Source: Kitagawia praeruptora (taxonomy: Eukaryota; Streptophyta; Magnoliopsida; Apiales; Apiaceae). From it: a DNA stretch of 64,000 bases. Both the position numbers and the translations under genes were made by a program. The notes below the pieces were generated by a model. It was not told where the DNA came from and ran no database searches. It saw only the letters and a list, made by a program, of their open reading frames with translations. This document shows, in pieces, positions 55,701 to 64,000 of this stretch; position 1 is the first letter of the stretch; every line of letters begins with the position of its first letter. Location of the stretch: assembly GCA_037693485.1 (NCBI GenBank), contig CM075353.1:111620501-111684500 (forward strand). The letters run 5' to 3'.

Positions 55701-56088
55701 CCGAAGATTGGTGTCCTGGCAAAGTAAAAAGCAACATACAGTATCTACTTCTACTGCTGAAGCTGAGTACATTGCTGCTGGAAGCTGTGTAGCTCAAATA
55801 CTGTGGATGAGGAACCAATTGAAGGATTATGGCATGGAGCACAAGAAAATTCCAATTATGTGTGACAACACAAGTGCCATTGCCATAACCAACAATCCTG
55901 TAGATCACTCAAGAACCAAGCACATCGACATCAGGTATCACTTCATAAGAGAACATGTCGAGGAGGGGACTGTGGAGCTACATTTTGTGCCCACAATGCA
56001 ACAAATTGCAGATATATTCACCAAACCTCTTGATGAAGTAACATTCAATAGGTTGGTTGGTGAATTGGGAATGCTTAACACAAGTTAG
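52705..56088 (+). CDS. pol: Pol of the Sirevirus-type element (protease, integrase, RT, RNase H)
   Basis: The frame opens after TAA 52702-52704, overlaps gag by 52 bases in the -1 frame, and has no ATG before the protease, so it must be made as a gag fusion or from another RNA. In order: protease WVLDSGASRHMTG; integrase zinc finger WHKKLSHL..CEACEMGK; integrase core with HMDLFGP, IRSDNGTEF and NGVVERKNRT (the D, D, E triad complete); a Ser/Gly-rich linker; reverse transcriptase with ARWVFRNKMDENG, MDVKSAFLNGELEE and the catalytic YVDDIIFGS; and RNase H with TDSDYAG, STAEAEYIA and DNTSAI, ending FTKPL..LGMLNTS. All key residues are present and no stop interrupts 1,100 codons. The protein cleaves the polyprotein, copies the RNA and inserts the DNA. 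Confidence 0.94.
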   Translation: MLSKSRAQSKLGSEESLINLLLQGIKQKRNKVIWVLDSGASRHMTGDKSLLTELVMKAGPYVTFGDDSIGVTKGYGKLKTGNVIIEDISYVEGLKHNLLSISQFCDKGYEIVFNKKGVSITHIKEGSLALRGVRKADLFVADMDSANQNEVTCFYSKASDDESWLWHKKLSHLNFKTMNALARRELVRDLPQMEFAPKGLCEACEMGKSKRASHKSKEISSITEPLQLLHMDLFGPVNVLSLSRKRYALVIVDDFSKYTWVLFAMTKDEVPFLIIDHITQIENVSTLTVKTIRSDNGTEFKNAVLNDFCVSKGIRRQYSAPRTPQQNGVVERKNRTLVEAARTLLYDSKLPLYFWAEAVSTVCYTQNRSLIIKDKEKTPCELMNGRRPTIKYFHVFGAKCYVLIDDENLSKFAAKAREGIFVGYSTDVVAAYRVFLVNDRKVTESYNVRFDDTKLSSISRDSSEPESLKFQNLDLEDLEDEPELVVPLNVPSVREEPESSEQANSTRSGETSSVRTGNNSGGVNSSSRTTVQGSNRVDSSSVGAGTNSGGVSESDQSSQHHNSESHAESSRQFPRERVWNRDHPFELIIGDPDAGVSTRRNARADLANICLFSGFLSKLEPKEIEEALGDADWVIAMQEELNQFERQKVWKLVPRPKNKSVIGARWVFRNKMDENGLVTRNKARLVAKGYSQREGIDYDETYAPVARLEAVRMFLAFAAHKNFKVFQMDVKSAFLNGELEEEVYLEQPPGFIDPELVDFVYLLFKSVYGLRQSPRCWYETLSVFLIESGFTRGVIDKTLFYKNVKNDLILVQVYVDDIIFGSSNERLCEKFAKLMQDKYEMSMMGELSFFLGLQISQRKDGIFICQSKYVRDLLKKYNLEDASAAKTPMATATKLDEDKSGKSVDITSYRGMIGSLLYLTASRPDIMFATCLCARFQADPRESHLIAVKRIFRYLKGTPNLGIWYPRDTGFNLIGYTDSDYAGCRIDRKSTSGACQFLGRRLVSWQSKKQHTVSTSTAEAEYIAAGSCVAQILWMRNQLKDYGMEHKKIPIMCDNTSAIAITNNPVDHSRTKHIDIRYHFIREHVEEGTVELHFVPTMQQIADIFTKPLDEVTFNRLVGELGMLNTS

Positions 56089-56500
56089 TAAAGCCTTCTA
56101 TCTGTAAAATCCATTGTTATGTTTGTATATGCAAGCTATTTAATCATTATGTGTTTAGACTTTAAAATGCCTAATTAATGATTATTATAGGGTGCATATA
56201 GTGTGATTTTGCATGAATTCAGTGTGTTTTAAGTGTCTTTTATAGCACAAATATTTGAATTTATGCTTGTTAGATTGCATGAACATAGGGGGAGTTAAAT
56301 TCATAATATTCTAAATTTTGCATGATTTTTAGATGAATTTACCTGTGTTTTTCATGTAATTAGAGGCCTTAGAATTATCAAGGAATGTTTTAATTATGTC
56401 ATATATTAAAATCCTTGAATTGATATTTATATTAATTTGACAAAATTAACTGTTGTGTTTTTCAAAGAAAAATTGTCAAATTATTCTAAGTATCTTCAAA

Positions 56501-57106
56501 ATTTCGAGTTAATCATTATCTCGAAACTCATCTTGAAATTCTAGTTGAATTTCGAATTGAGCTTCCAGAGTGAAGTTTTGAAAATTCTTAGTCTGGGAAG
56601 AATTTCGAGTTAGACTCTATCTCGAAATTCAACTCGAAATTCGACTTAGAGTTCGACTTAGAGTTACCAGTGTGCCTATTTATTTATTTTACAAAATATT
56701 CGAGATAAAGTCTATCTCGAACTTCATCTCGAAATTGAGATGTGGTTTCCATTATTGGGGATATTTTGAAATAAACTGAGAATAACTTCGAGTTATTGAA
56801 TAATTTCGAGTTGACTCTATCTCGAAACTCAACTCGAATTTCGACTTGATGTTCGAGATAGAGCTCTCAGTTTGGTTAAGGAGATTTTTCGAGTTAACTC
56901 CTAACTCGAAGTCTATCTCGAATTTCTACTTGAATTTCGAGATAGGTTTCCCTAGTAAGGTTGTAGGTGTGTGCTGTTTACATGGTCATTTACAAGATGG
57001 TAAAGTTTTTCGAGTTAACAGCTATCTCGAACTCTATCTCGAAGTTCGACTTAGAAAGTTCGAGATAGACTTCGAGATAGACTTCGAGATGGAATTTCGA
57101 CTTGAG
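56501..57106 (+). repeat. Degenerate TCGA(A/G)-motif array between pol and ORF3
   Basis: Some 600 bases are made largely of TTTCGAGTTAACTC, ATCTCGAAATTC, CTCGAATTTCGACTT and TTCGAGATAGA variants, on average every 12-20 bases, often in inverted pairs (TTCGAG / CTCGAA). Any frame through it is repeat by-product. Sirevirus box AGGGGGAG lies just upstream at 56287-56294. Confidence 0.8.
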
Positions 57107-57769
57107 TGTTCCCTGTATGTACTTTATGTTTTTCACATTTTTTAACAGGGACATTTTAGTCATTTCACAGTAATGTCTATATATACATCTTTAACTCGAT
57201 GTTTTTCTTTCACTTTTACCTAATAGAGTTTTACAGCCGCACATATACATACAGGCGATTTCATATTCTCAACCATTGATTCGTGATTTTTGTGTCAAAT
57301 CTCATACGGACAACGAATTAATGCCCATTTTTTGACTGCTATCACTTGTGTGTTACCATTAAATCTCTGTTCTTGTGTGTTTGTGTCATTGTTCATCCTT
57401 CTTGAGATATATACACACGTATATACACACACGAGTTTACAGATCTGTTCAAAAACGTTTTTAAACACACACTTCACTGTTAGTGGAGAGTTAATCATTG
57501 GTTTGAAATTTGCCTTCCATTAACTGTTAATTGCATCCCGTAGTTTGATTTCTCTAAAAGGAACTTTTGTTGTTCTTGATAAATTAAAAGGGATTTAACG
57601 GTTTATTCTAAAATTCATTGTTTTAATCCCGTAGTTTAATGTTTCTGAAAAGGGACTATTGTTGTTCTTGATAAATTAAAAGGGATAAAACTGTTAATTA
57701 AAGATTAATTGTTTTTCAGAAATTAAAATTAAAATTTCACATCTTTTTAAAGAAAAACTTTTAATTAAA

Positions 57770-60700
57770 ATGGCTCACCAATTTTCACTTGCCAAAAACA
57801 ATTTTTATAATATTTCTACGGAAATTGGTGATCAACTCCCGCGCTTTAAGTCTTGGATACGATTTCTAAATTTGTATTCCAAAGCTAGCGATGCTTTTAC
57901 TGCTAAACCTACACTAGTGCATAATGCTTTACAGCAATTATGGACTAGTGCGGTTTCTTTTGGGAGCAAATCAACCCCCTTTGGTTTCAGGTTTACCTTA
58001 GCGGGTCAGGAATATGTGGTGACTGAACAAATTGTCAACAAGGTTCTGGGATTCCCCATTAAAGATGCTTATGATCCAGAACCTACAGCTGCAGATCGCC
58101 TCAAATTCTTTGAAGAAATAGGGTGTTATCCTCCGACTGGCCGGATCACTGGAAACATCCAAAAACAATTTCTTCATGTGGAATGGAATTACTTTTTCGA
58201 GGCCATTACAAGATGTTTTCGGGCACGAGAAAGCGATTACCATCAAATTTCCATTCCCATGCAAAACCTTGGAATTGCCCTAGCAAGAGAGCTGGATATA
58301 AATTATGGACGAATAGTTCTCTCTGAGATAGTGGCCGTGATGGGATCTCCTGCAAGCAGAGACCTCAACACCACAGATGTTGTCTGCTGGTTTCCTCGGT
58401 TCCTACAGATGCTGATCAATAGATTAGTACCGAAGGATGCTCTTGCTGTTAGACGGAGTTTTGCCAGTGGTCCATCATCTGCACCGCTAGGGATGGGCAC
58501 TAAGTCACTTTCAACAGTTGAAAATCAGGATAAACATCATGGAAAACCGATGTCTGTTCCTGATACCTTACAAAAGTGGCTTACATATGATGAGGGAGTT
58601 ACTACTTTGATGGAATTCTCGCAAGCTTCATCACATGCTCAGAATCGGTCTGCTCATGCTGAGGCATTTGAAGCGATTCCTGATGAGCAAAGCGGTGATG
58701 AACAAGGTAATGAATCAGGTAATCTCTCTCCACATTCTACTCATTCCTCTTCCTATGTTTCTGATTCCATGACCCAAGAGACTGCTAGCCCGCAGAATCT
58801 ATCCCAGGGTAAGAGCCATATTTCTAATTCCTTGTCATCCAAGTCACCGGAATCCAAACAGCCAGCACATATAGATGTAGGAAATGATGAGGAGAGTGAA
58901 CCCGAAGAGCAGCAACTTATTCGAAAGAAAGCCAAAACTTCTCATGCTGCTACTTCTAAACGTCAGTCAAACCCTAGAGTGTCACACGCAACCACTCCAC
59001 CTCACGAGAGTGGTTCACCCCTTGAACAATCTGCACATAGGGATTTTGATTTTGATGATGATTTTGTACCTCTTAAAGATACTGTTGCTTCAAGAGGACA
59101 TGAAGCTTTAAAAACTTCAACCGTACCTTCACCGGTACGTACTGATGCTACAAAGAGGATCGGTTCTGATGTTATACAAGAACACTTTGTAGCCTCTCAG
59201 CCTGAGATTCCAACTCAGGAACAAACAGCAATTGATCCCATAACTGCAAATTATATTTCTTATCAAGTTTCTGCAGGTACTTCTTCATATTTTGGATCAA
59301 TTATTGAAGACATACACGAGCGTGAGACAGGGAGTGTGTGTGAGAGGTTAGGGAGAGAGGGACCTTCATTTTTAAGGCCCGAAACCGAGCGCCAAATACC
59401 AACAGAACGAGAATTAGAGCGAGGTCACCTAAACCAAACACCGTCCCTTAATTCTGAAAATCTTGAATCTCGGTTGTCTTCTATGGAAAATCAAATGAAG
59501 CAGTTTGGGCAGTCAATGGGGCAGTTAGGGATGAATGTTGGAGATAATCAAAGGGCACTTGACGACTACGCAGCACGAATGGCACTTCAAGCTTCAGCTT
59601 TTACTGATTTGAAAAATCAGGTAAATGACATGGGCCATGCTGCTGGTGTCTTGGGAAACACCCTGAATGACAGGATGGGAGCAATGGAGCTTACAATGGA
59701 TACTCTGGCTGTGGAGATAAGCAGAGTTATGTTCGCAATCAGAAGTTTTGTGCCCCAGGAATGTTTCGCGCCGCAACAACCTCCCCCCGATGCTGGTACA
59801 GGTGGTGCTAGTGGAGCAGGAGCCTATGGTTCCGGGTTTGAAGATTTTGATGCAGCTGGTGGATCTGGAGACCAGGGTGGAGTTCAGGATAACTCACCTA
59901 AGGGGGAGAGTATAAAGGAGACGAGACAGCAGGGAGTTCAAATCGAAGAAATTCAAGAACATGCTGATCTTGTCAGAGAAATTGAAGTTGAGCCGTCTGT
60001 TGAAGAAGAGGCTCTGAGGAGGAAAAAGGGTAAGGCAATAATGGTTGAGCAAGATGAACCATTCATTGACCTAAGTCATCAAGAAAAAGTACAGGAGGTA
60101 ATTGATTCAGATTCTGATATGGAAGACGCACCTTTGAAACATGCTATAAAGAGATCATTGAAAGATCAAGGTGGCGGTGCTGGGATGTCTGTCGGAAAGC
60201 CTGAAGAAATTACGGTTGATGAAGAAACCCTTGAAGCTCAACAGTTAGCCTTAGATCAAGCTGAGTACTTTAAAATGAAGGCAATGCAAGATCGTGCTGT
60301 GTTTCAGGAAAAGAAAGCGGAGCTACAAGGAAAGCAGTACGATTATGAGCTTGCAAGGCTAGCTGATCCTCAAATTAATCTGGATAATAGAAGGATAAGA
60401 CAGAAATGGGATGACGCAAGGAAGATATTGATGGGACCATGTACAAAAGGAGAGCATAACAAGGAGGCAGATGATCTGTTCTACCAACTAAATTTGCAGA
60501 ATCCAATGGCTGCTGACTACATAAATGCTTTAAAGAGATTAATTTCTAAAGTCAGGGTTGGATACAATTCAACGCAAAAGGAGTGGCAGGTTATTTTGTC
60601 TTTCACAGAAGGAGTCCCAATGTCTTTCATGTATGTGGATGATCAATTCATGACGAGAAGATCTGCATCAGAGTTGTTCTTGCTAGCAACAAAAATTCAA

Positions 60701-61765
60701 TACTCTCATTCTGAGAATCTAAGCATTCTGTATAGGGATCAGTTAATGCGGCTAGCAGAGGACAAGGGTCCAGAATTCTCAGCATATCCAAATGTTGTCC
60801 GGATGGTGGTTGACAGTAAATTGAAGAGGGTGAGCCTGGAGGAAAAGGACTTAATGGAACTTTCAGTGGAATCTCTTAAGGCCGTCTGTAGGCAGATGAT
60901 GGGTAAGGGATTCGCTTCTGTGCTTAAGGATAAAACAGTGAAGACCATTGAAAGTGTCATACTAAAGAAGAGCAATGAGGTGTGGAAGTGTGATGTCATT
61001 GCTCCGAACCCTCTTGATAATGTGAAGATTGAACCAGAGCTGATAGAGAGGAATTGGAATATTCTTCAAGCAATGAAGAACGTTGATGAAGCTCTGAATC
61101 TTCCTACTGGAGAACTGGAACAAGGAGAGATAAGGGAGGCAGTTGGTGTTCCAGGAAGAGACAGTGTATACTGGATACACTCTTTTGTTGATAATACAGC
61201 TGATGCCTTAGTATTCATAGATGCAGACCAGAATCAAACATTCTTGCATATGAGTAAACAATGGCTGCTGCAGACTCAAGATGCTGCATTTCTGGAGAAA
61301 GTGTTATATCTGTTCAAATGGGAAGATGTGGAAGTTAAGTATGTGACAGAAAAGCAGAGACTCGTGAGTTACCTGTCTGATGTAGTAGTGGAAAAGAAGC
61401 GATTGGAGCGAGAGGCGGCTAGTGTCCACAATACTAACCGTGTCATAGGCTATCCCAAAATGATCTACTGTCAGTTTAAAGCTGATAAAACTCATAGGAA
61501 ACCTCGGCTTATAATGAAGAAATTTGAGGACATTCCAGAGATCAGAACTACTCAGGAGGTGGACAAACTCAGAAGGCTTTTCAAACATCCTTACCCAGAA
61601 CCCAGGAACCCTCTAGAGATGGAAGCAGTAAGTTTGTTGAATACTAGGTGGACGCAACTTCATAATCCAGTATATAAGAAACAAAAGCAGCAGGAGGAGA
61701 AGCGCAGAAGGCAAAAAGAAGAAAAGGACCAAGCTGCTGAAGCTAGGAAGAGGAAACGGAATTAG
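57770..61765 (+). CDS. Post-pol ORF3 of the Sirevirus-type element, 1,331 aa
   Basis: ATG in AAAATGGCTCACC; open to TAG. Residues about 20-230 look globular (FGFRFTLAGQEYVVTEQIVN; FLHVEWNYFFEAITRCF; SIPMQNLGIALARELD) and recall the plant 'putative transposon protein' domain often found in such extra ORFs. About 280-560 is acidic, Ser-rich and probably disordered. About 563-655 is a coiled coil (LESRLSSMENQMKQFGQS..). A Gly/acidic linker follows, then a second coil at about 817-886. A folded C-terminal part (about 890-1300) ends in a strongly basic tail (KKQKQQEEKRRRQKEEKDQ). Extra ORFs here were called envelope-like in SIRE1, but I see no signal peptide, no membrane segment and no Cys pattern, so an envelope role is not supported. 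An RNA-binding or intracellular role fits the coils and basic tail better. Function is unknown. Confidence 0.85.
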   Translation: MAHQFSLAKNNFYNISTEIGDQLPRFKSWIRFLNLYSKASDAFTAKPTLVHNALQQLWTSAVSFGSKSTPFGFRFTLAGQEYVVTEQIVNKVLGFPIKDAYDPEPTAADRLKFFEEIGCYPPTGRITGNIQKQFLHVEWNYFFEAITRCFRARESDYHQISIPMQNLGIALARELDINYGRIVLSEIVAVMGSPASRDLNTTDVVCWFPRFLQMLINRLVPKDALAVRRSFASGPSSAPLGMGTKSLSTVENQDKHHGKPMSVPDTLQKWLTYDEGVTTLMEFSQASSHAQNRSAHAEAFEAIPDEQSGDEQGNESGNLSPHSTHSSSYVSDSMTQETASPQNLSQGKSHISNSLSSKSPESKQPAHIDVGNDEESEPEEQQLIRKKAKTSHAATSKRQSNPRVSHATTPPHESGSPLEQSAHRDFDFDDDFVPLKDTVASRGHEALKTSTVPSPVRTDATKRIGSDVIQEHFVASQPEIPTQEQTAIDPITANYISYQVSAGTSSYFGSIIEDIHERETGSVCERLGREGPSFLRPETERQIPTERELERGHLNQTPSLNSENLESRLSSMENQMKQFGQSMGQLGMNVGDNQRALDDYAARMALQASAFTDLKNQVNDMGHAAGVLGNTLNDRMGAMELTMDTLAVEISRVMFAIRSFVPQECFAPQQPPPDAGTGGASGAGAYGSGFEDFDAAGGSGDQGGVQDNSPKGESIKETRQQGVQIEEIQEHADLVREIEVEPSVEEEALRRKKGKAIMVEQDEPFIDLSHQEKVQEVIDSDSDMEDAPLKHAIKRSLKDQGGGAGMSVGKPEEITVDEETLEAQQLALDQAEYFKMKAMQDRAVFQEKKAELQGKQYDYELARLADPQINLDNRRIRQKWDDARKILMGPCTKGEHNKEADDLFYQLNLQNPMAADYINALKRLISKVRVGYNSTQKEWQVILSFTEGVPMSFMYVDDQFMTRRSASELFLLATKIQYSHSENLSILYRDQLMRLAEDKGPEFSAYPNVVRMVVDSKLKRVSLEEKDLMELSVESLKAVCRQMMGKGFASVLKDKTVKTIESVILKKSNEVWKCDVIAPNPLDNVKIEPELIERNWNILQAMKNVDEALNLPTGELEQGEIREAVGVPGRDSVYWIHSFVDNTADALVFIDADQNQTFLHMSKQWLLQTQDAAFLEKVLYLFKWEDVEVKYVTEKQRLVSYLSDVVVEKKRLEREAASVHNTNRVIGYPKMIYCQFKADKTHRKPRLIMKKFEDIPEIRTTQEVDKLRRLFKHPYPEPRNPLEMEAVSLLNTRWTQLHNPVYKKQKQQEEKRRRQKEEKDQAAEARKRKRN

Positions 61766-62097
61766 GGTTAAAGGTCAGAGTGGTGTGAACTTGAAGTTGG
61801 AAAAACTTCATGTCTTTCGGTTGCTTTAACTCACTTGAGGAAAATTCATCTTAGAATGAATCCAATAAGGTGATATAAGTTTGACTAAAAGATATGAAAT
61901 AATCCAGGTGATAGGAATCATTCAAATGATCTTTAATTCGAGGTTCGAATTCTGTTTCTAGTTTAAGTTCTTTGTATTGTTTTCATGTACTTGTAAATTG
62001 TATATTTTTCAAGACTGTAATGTTAATTATCTTTTCTCGTCTCTTGTTTAGTTGAGTTATCCTTCATTAATTTGAATGTCATTGTTAGACAATCAAA
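61766..62097 (+). other. 3' non-coding end of the internal region
   Basis: No frame; leads into the polypurine tract. Confidence 0.6.
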
Positions 62098-62108
62098 TTG
62101 GGGGAGAT
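62098..62108 (+). other. Polypurine tract
   Basis: TTGGGGGAGAT directly before the 3' LTR; second-strand primer site. Confidence 0.9.
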
Positions 62109-63160
62109 TGAAAGGCAGAGTGTATTAACTTGTAACACTATAACTAATGTAACTCAATTAAAAGAAAAGATACTTAACCAGAAGACAATCAAGAACAAGA
62201 AGTCACAAGGAATCAACACTAAATGAAGACAAGGTAATTGATACAATTGAACATGTTAACTATGATCAAGCCAAGAAGAAATCATTGAGAGAAGTTCAAG
62301 TCAAAGTTGTTCAGGCCTCAGTGATTTGAGAATTCGAGAATCAAGATCATAACTATCAGTATCAACAAGACCAATTGATTTCAAGTGAACAAGAAGGAAA
62401 GCAAATATTGGAAAGCCAAGTTACTAAGTGAATATGGTAATTTATTCAAGAAGCAGAAACACTATCAAGACTAGTCACTTATGAACCAGACCAGTGCATC
62501 AAGTGTCAGGACATTGATAGCAAGTTTATGTCAGTAATAAAGATCCATATTCAAGAGCTTGTAGAAGAACAAAGAAGATATGAAGATATCACAAGCTCAA
62601 GATGTGCATTGTAGTTTCAAGTTGAAGACCAGAATATTTTCTAAGTATTAAATGTTCTAGATGGCTAAGTCGAAATTCTCAAGTAGAAATTCTACTTAGA
62701 ATTTCGAGATGGCTAAGTAGAAATTCTCAAGTAGAAGTTCTACTTAGAGTGCAGCTTCAACATGACACATGGCATCTTCTGATTGGCAGATTTCCAAGCT
62801 TTCAAGATAAGACAAGATTTATGTGGACATCATTGGGCCACGTACATCTTAGTCTTTGAAGACTACAGGTCATAGATTACATGTAGTATAAATAGAAGCA
62901 CTTGTGTAATGTTTTAGTTAGTGAGCAATATTGAGAAAAACACAAGAAAAAGAGAGAGAGTATTCACAGAGCTTAGAATCATTCACTTCTCTCTGAACTT
63001 CTGTTATACTTTGTAATGAATGTTGTAGCAACCTTTTCAAGTTATATATAAAGAAATATATTCCTTGAATCTGTGTGTTCATTTATTGCATCGTATTTAT
63101 TGCTTCTCAAAATCGAAAAGTTGTATTCACCCCCCCTCTACAACACATTTGGACCTAACA
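62109..63160 (+). repeat. 3' LTR of the Sirevirus-type element, 1,052 bp
   Basis: Same length as the 5' LTR and, line by line, the same sequence; TATAAATA at 62887-62894. Followed by the right TSD ATTCC (63161-63165). Confidence 0.95.
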
Positions 63161-64000
63161 ATTCCCAAACTCTCACAAAATTCTTTCATCTCCTTGCTAT
63201 CAAATTGCTTCCCATTATCTGAAATGAGCTGATATGGAATCCCATAGCGACAAACAATTGCTCTGTAAACGAAGTCCTTCAATTTTTTAGCTGTGATGGT
63301 AGCAAGAGGCTCGGCCTCGGCCCACTTAGTGAAATAATCCACAGCCACGACTGCATATTTTACTCCTCCCTTAGCTTTAGGGAGTTCACCAATGAGATCT
63401 ATTCCCCACATAGCAAAGGGCCAAGGGCTCATCAACGAGGTGAGATGAGCTACTGGGGCATTACTGAAATTTGCATATCTTTGACACTTGTCACATCGCC
63501 TAACGAACTCAAAAGCATCCCTTTTCAATGTGGGCCAAAAATATCCTTGTCGTAAAATTTTCTGGGCTAGGGAACTACCCCCCGAGTGATTACCACATAT
63601 TCCTTCATGGACCTCTCTCAAAATATAGTTACATTCTTCACCATCGACATACCTCAAAAGTGGAGTGTTGAACCCTCTTCGATACAAGATCGCGTCATAA
63701 ATAACATAGCGAGTCGCCTGATATTTGACCCTCCTCGCTTCTTTTTTATCCTGAGGTAGCATCCCATTCTTTACATACCCCCAGATAGGGGCCATCCATG
63801 TTGACTCCTGGCTCGCTATTTCCATAACAAATTCTTCTGGAACACTAGGTTTACTTTGAATTTCCAAGGGGATAATCCCAAGTAAAGTAGCCTCGCGCCG
63901 TGAACCCATTTTTGCGAGGGCATATGCTCCCTGATTTTTTGCCCTCCTGATAAACTCCACCTTTACTTGCTTGAATGACTTCATAAGCCTTTGCACACAT
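63161..64000 (-). pseudogene. pol: Tat-lineage pol: second RNase H end and integrase N-terminal half
   Basis: Minus-strand frame open from the window edge to the Copia insertion at 63161. First comes the end of an RNase H-like domain (VKVEFIRRAKNQGAYALAKM), the extra RNase H of Tat elements; where ADALA is usual this copy reads AYALA, so the last catalytic Asp appears lost. Then the integrase: zinc finger HEGICGNH..CDKCQ, first Asp in WGIDLIGELP, second Asp in LISDNGKQF. The core breaks after CESLGI; its remainder, with the Glu, is at 48530 and below. Integrase inserts element DNA into the chromosome. Wording (GGVKYAVVAVDYFTKWAEAE) is Tat-like. Confidence 0.9.

Larger units (their letters stand above)
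48531..63160 (+). mobile_element. Complete Sirevirus-type Ty1/copia retrotransposon, 14,630 bp
   Basis: Two 1,052-bp LTRs, a 5-bp TSD, an initiator-Met primer site, gag, pol, a large post-pol ORF and a polypurine tract are all present in order. Integrase precedes reverse transcriptase, which defines copia. Features pointing to the Sirevirus genus are a long gag with two zinc knuckles, a large extra ORF after pol, AGGGGGAG boxes (56287-56294 and within pol at about 54263 and 54343), and repeated LTR motifs. It lies inside the Tat integrase gene, between the second Asp and the Glu of the catalytic triad. Read by eye the LTRs show no difference, which argues for a very recent insertion. Confidence 0.95.

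Noticed and set aside
56846..57145. 99-codon frame rich in FEIDFE-type repeats
   Set aside because: By-product of the TTCGAGATAGA array between pol and ORF3.
57770..61765. Calling ORF3 a retroviral envelope gene
   Set aside because: No signal peptide, membrane segment or cysteine-rich surface pattern is visible; position alone is not enough.
1..64000. tRNA, rRNA or microRNA genes
   Set aside because: No cloverleaf with conserved box A/B or rRNA segment was recognised by eye; a tRNAscan-SE and Infernal run would settle it.
1..64000. Assigning a plant family or species
   Set aside because: The element families and the NIMIN-type gene fit many eudicots; a database search would be needed.

Overview
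This is plant nuclear DNA and almost certainly from a eudicot. It is AT-rich, has very few genes, and is filled with nested class I and class II transposable elements of plant lineages: Athila, Tat and chromovirus Ty3/gypsy, Sirevirus-type Ty1/copia, Stowaway and Tourist MITEs, hAT, Mutator foldbacks and a Helitron. The only gene that looks like an intact host gene is a small NIMIN-type NPR1-interacting repressor, and such genes belong to land plants. There are no bacterial operons, CRISPR arrays or rRNA. Nothing in the window fixes the species.

Left part (1-31.5 kb). The window opens in a minus-strand Athila element: gag-protease, primer-binding site and LTR, broken by one stop and one frameshift. 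Then comes a mosaic of small DNA elements whose target-site duplications (TSDs) can mostly still be read. At 6.75-9.55 kb a hAT element holds a Mutator foldback, which holds a Helitron. At 9.8-11.2 kb one hAT element sits inside another. Around them are Stowaway, Tourist, hAT and Mutator MITEs, a deleted Copia at 12.8-13.8 kb and a 1.56-kb solo LTR at 24.5-26.1 kb. Host sequence shows as islands: the NIMIN gene at 20.2 kb, a broken RNase H-domain ORF at 22.1 kb, and a cis-prenyltransferase pseudogene at 28.5-30.35 kb split by a Tourist-like MITE.

Right part (31.9-64 kb). This is a stack of large LTR retrotransposons. A short non-autonomous Athila relative (31.9-35.7 kb) is cut by a minus-strand Copia remnant (35.7-37.5 kb). 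That remnant abuts a chromovirus-like element whose 5' LTR is interrupted at 43.4 kb by Tat-lineage sequence. The Tat sequence carries a plus-strand gene with two predicted introns lying opposite its minus-strand pol.

Inside the Tat integrase gene sits the most striking object: a complete 14,630-bp Sirevirus-type Copia element (48,531-63,160). It has 1,052-bp LTRs that look identical, a 5-bp TSD, open gag and pol, and a third open frame of 1,331 codons after pol. One family of short degenerate motifs recurs in its LTR, its 5' leader and its pol-ORF3 spacer. The element looks young and possibly competent. How pol is translated and what ORF3 does are its main unknowns.
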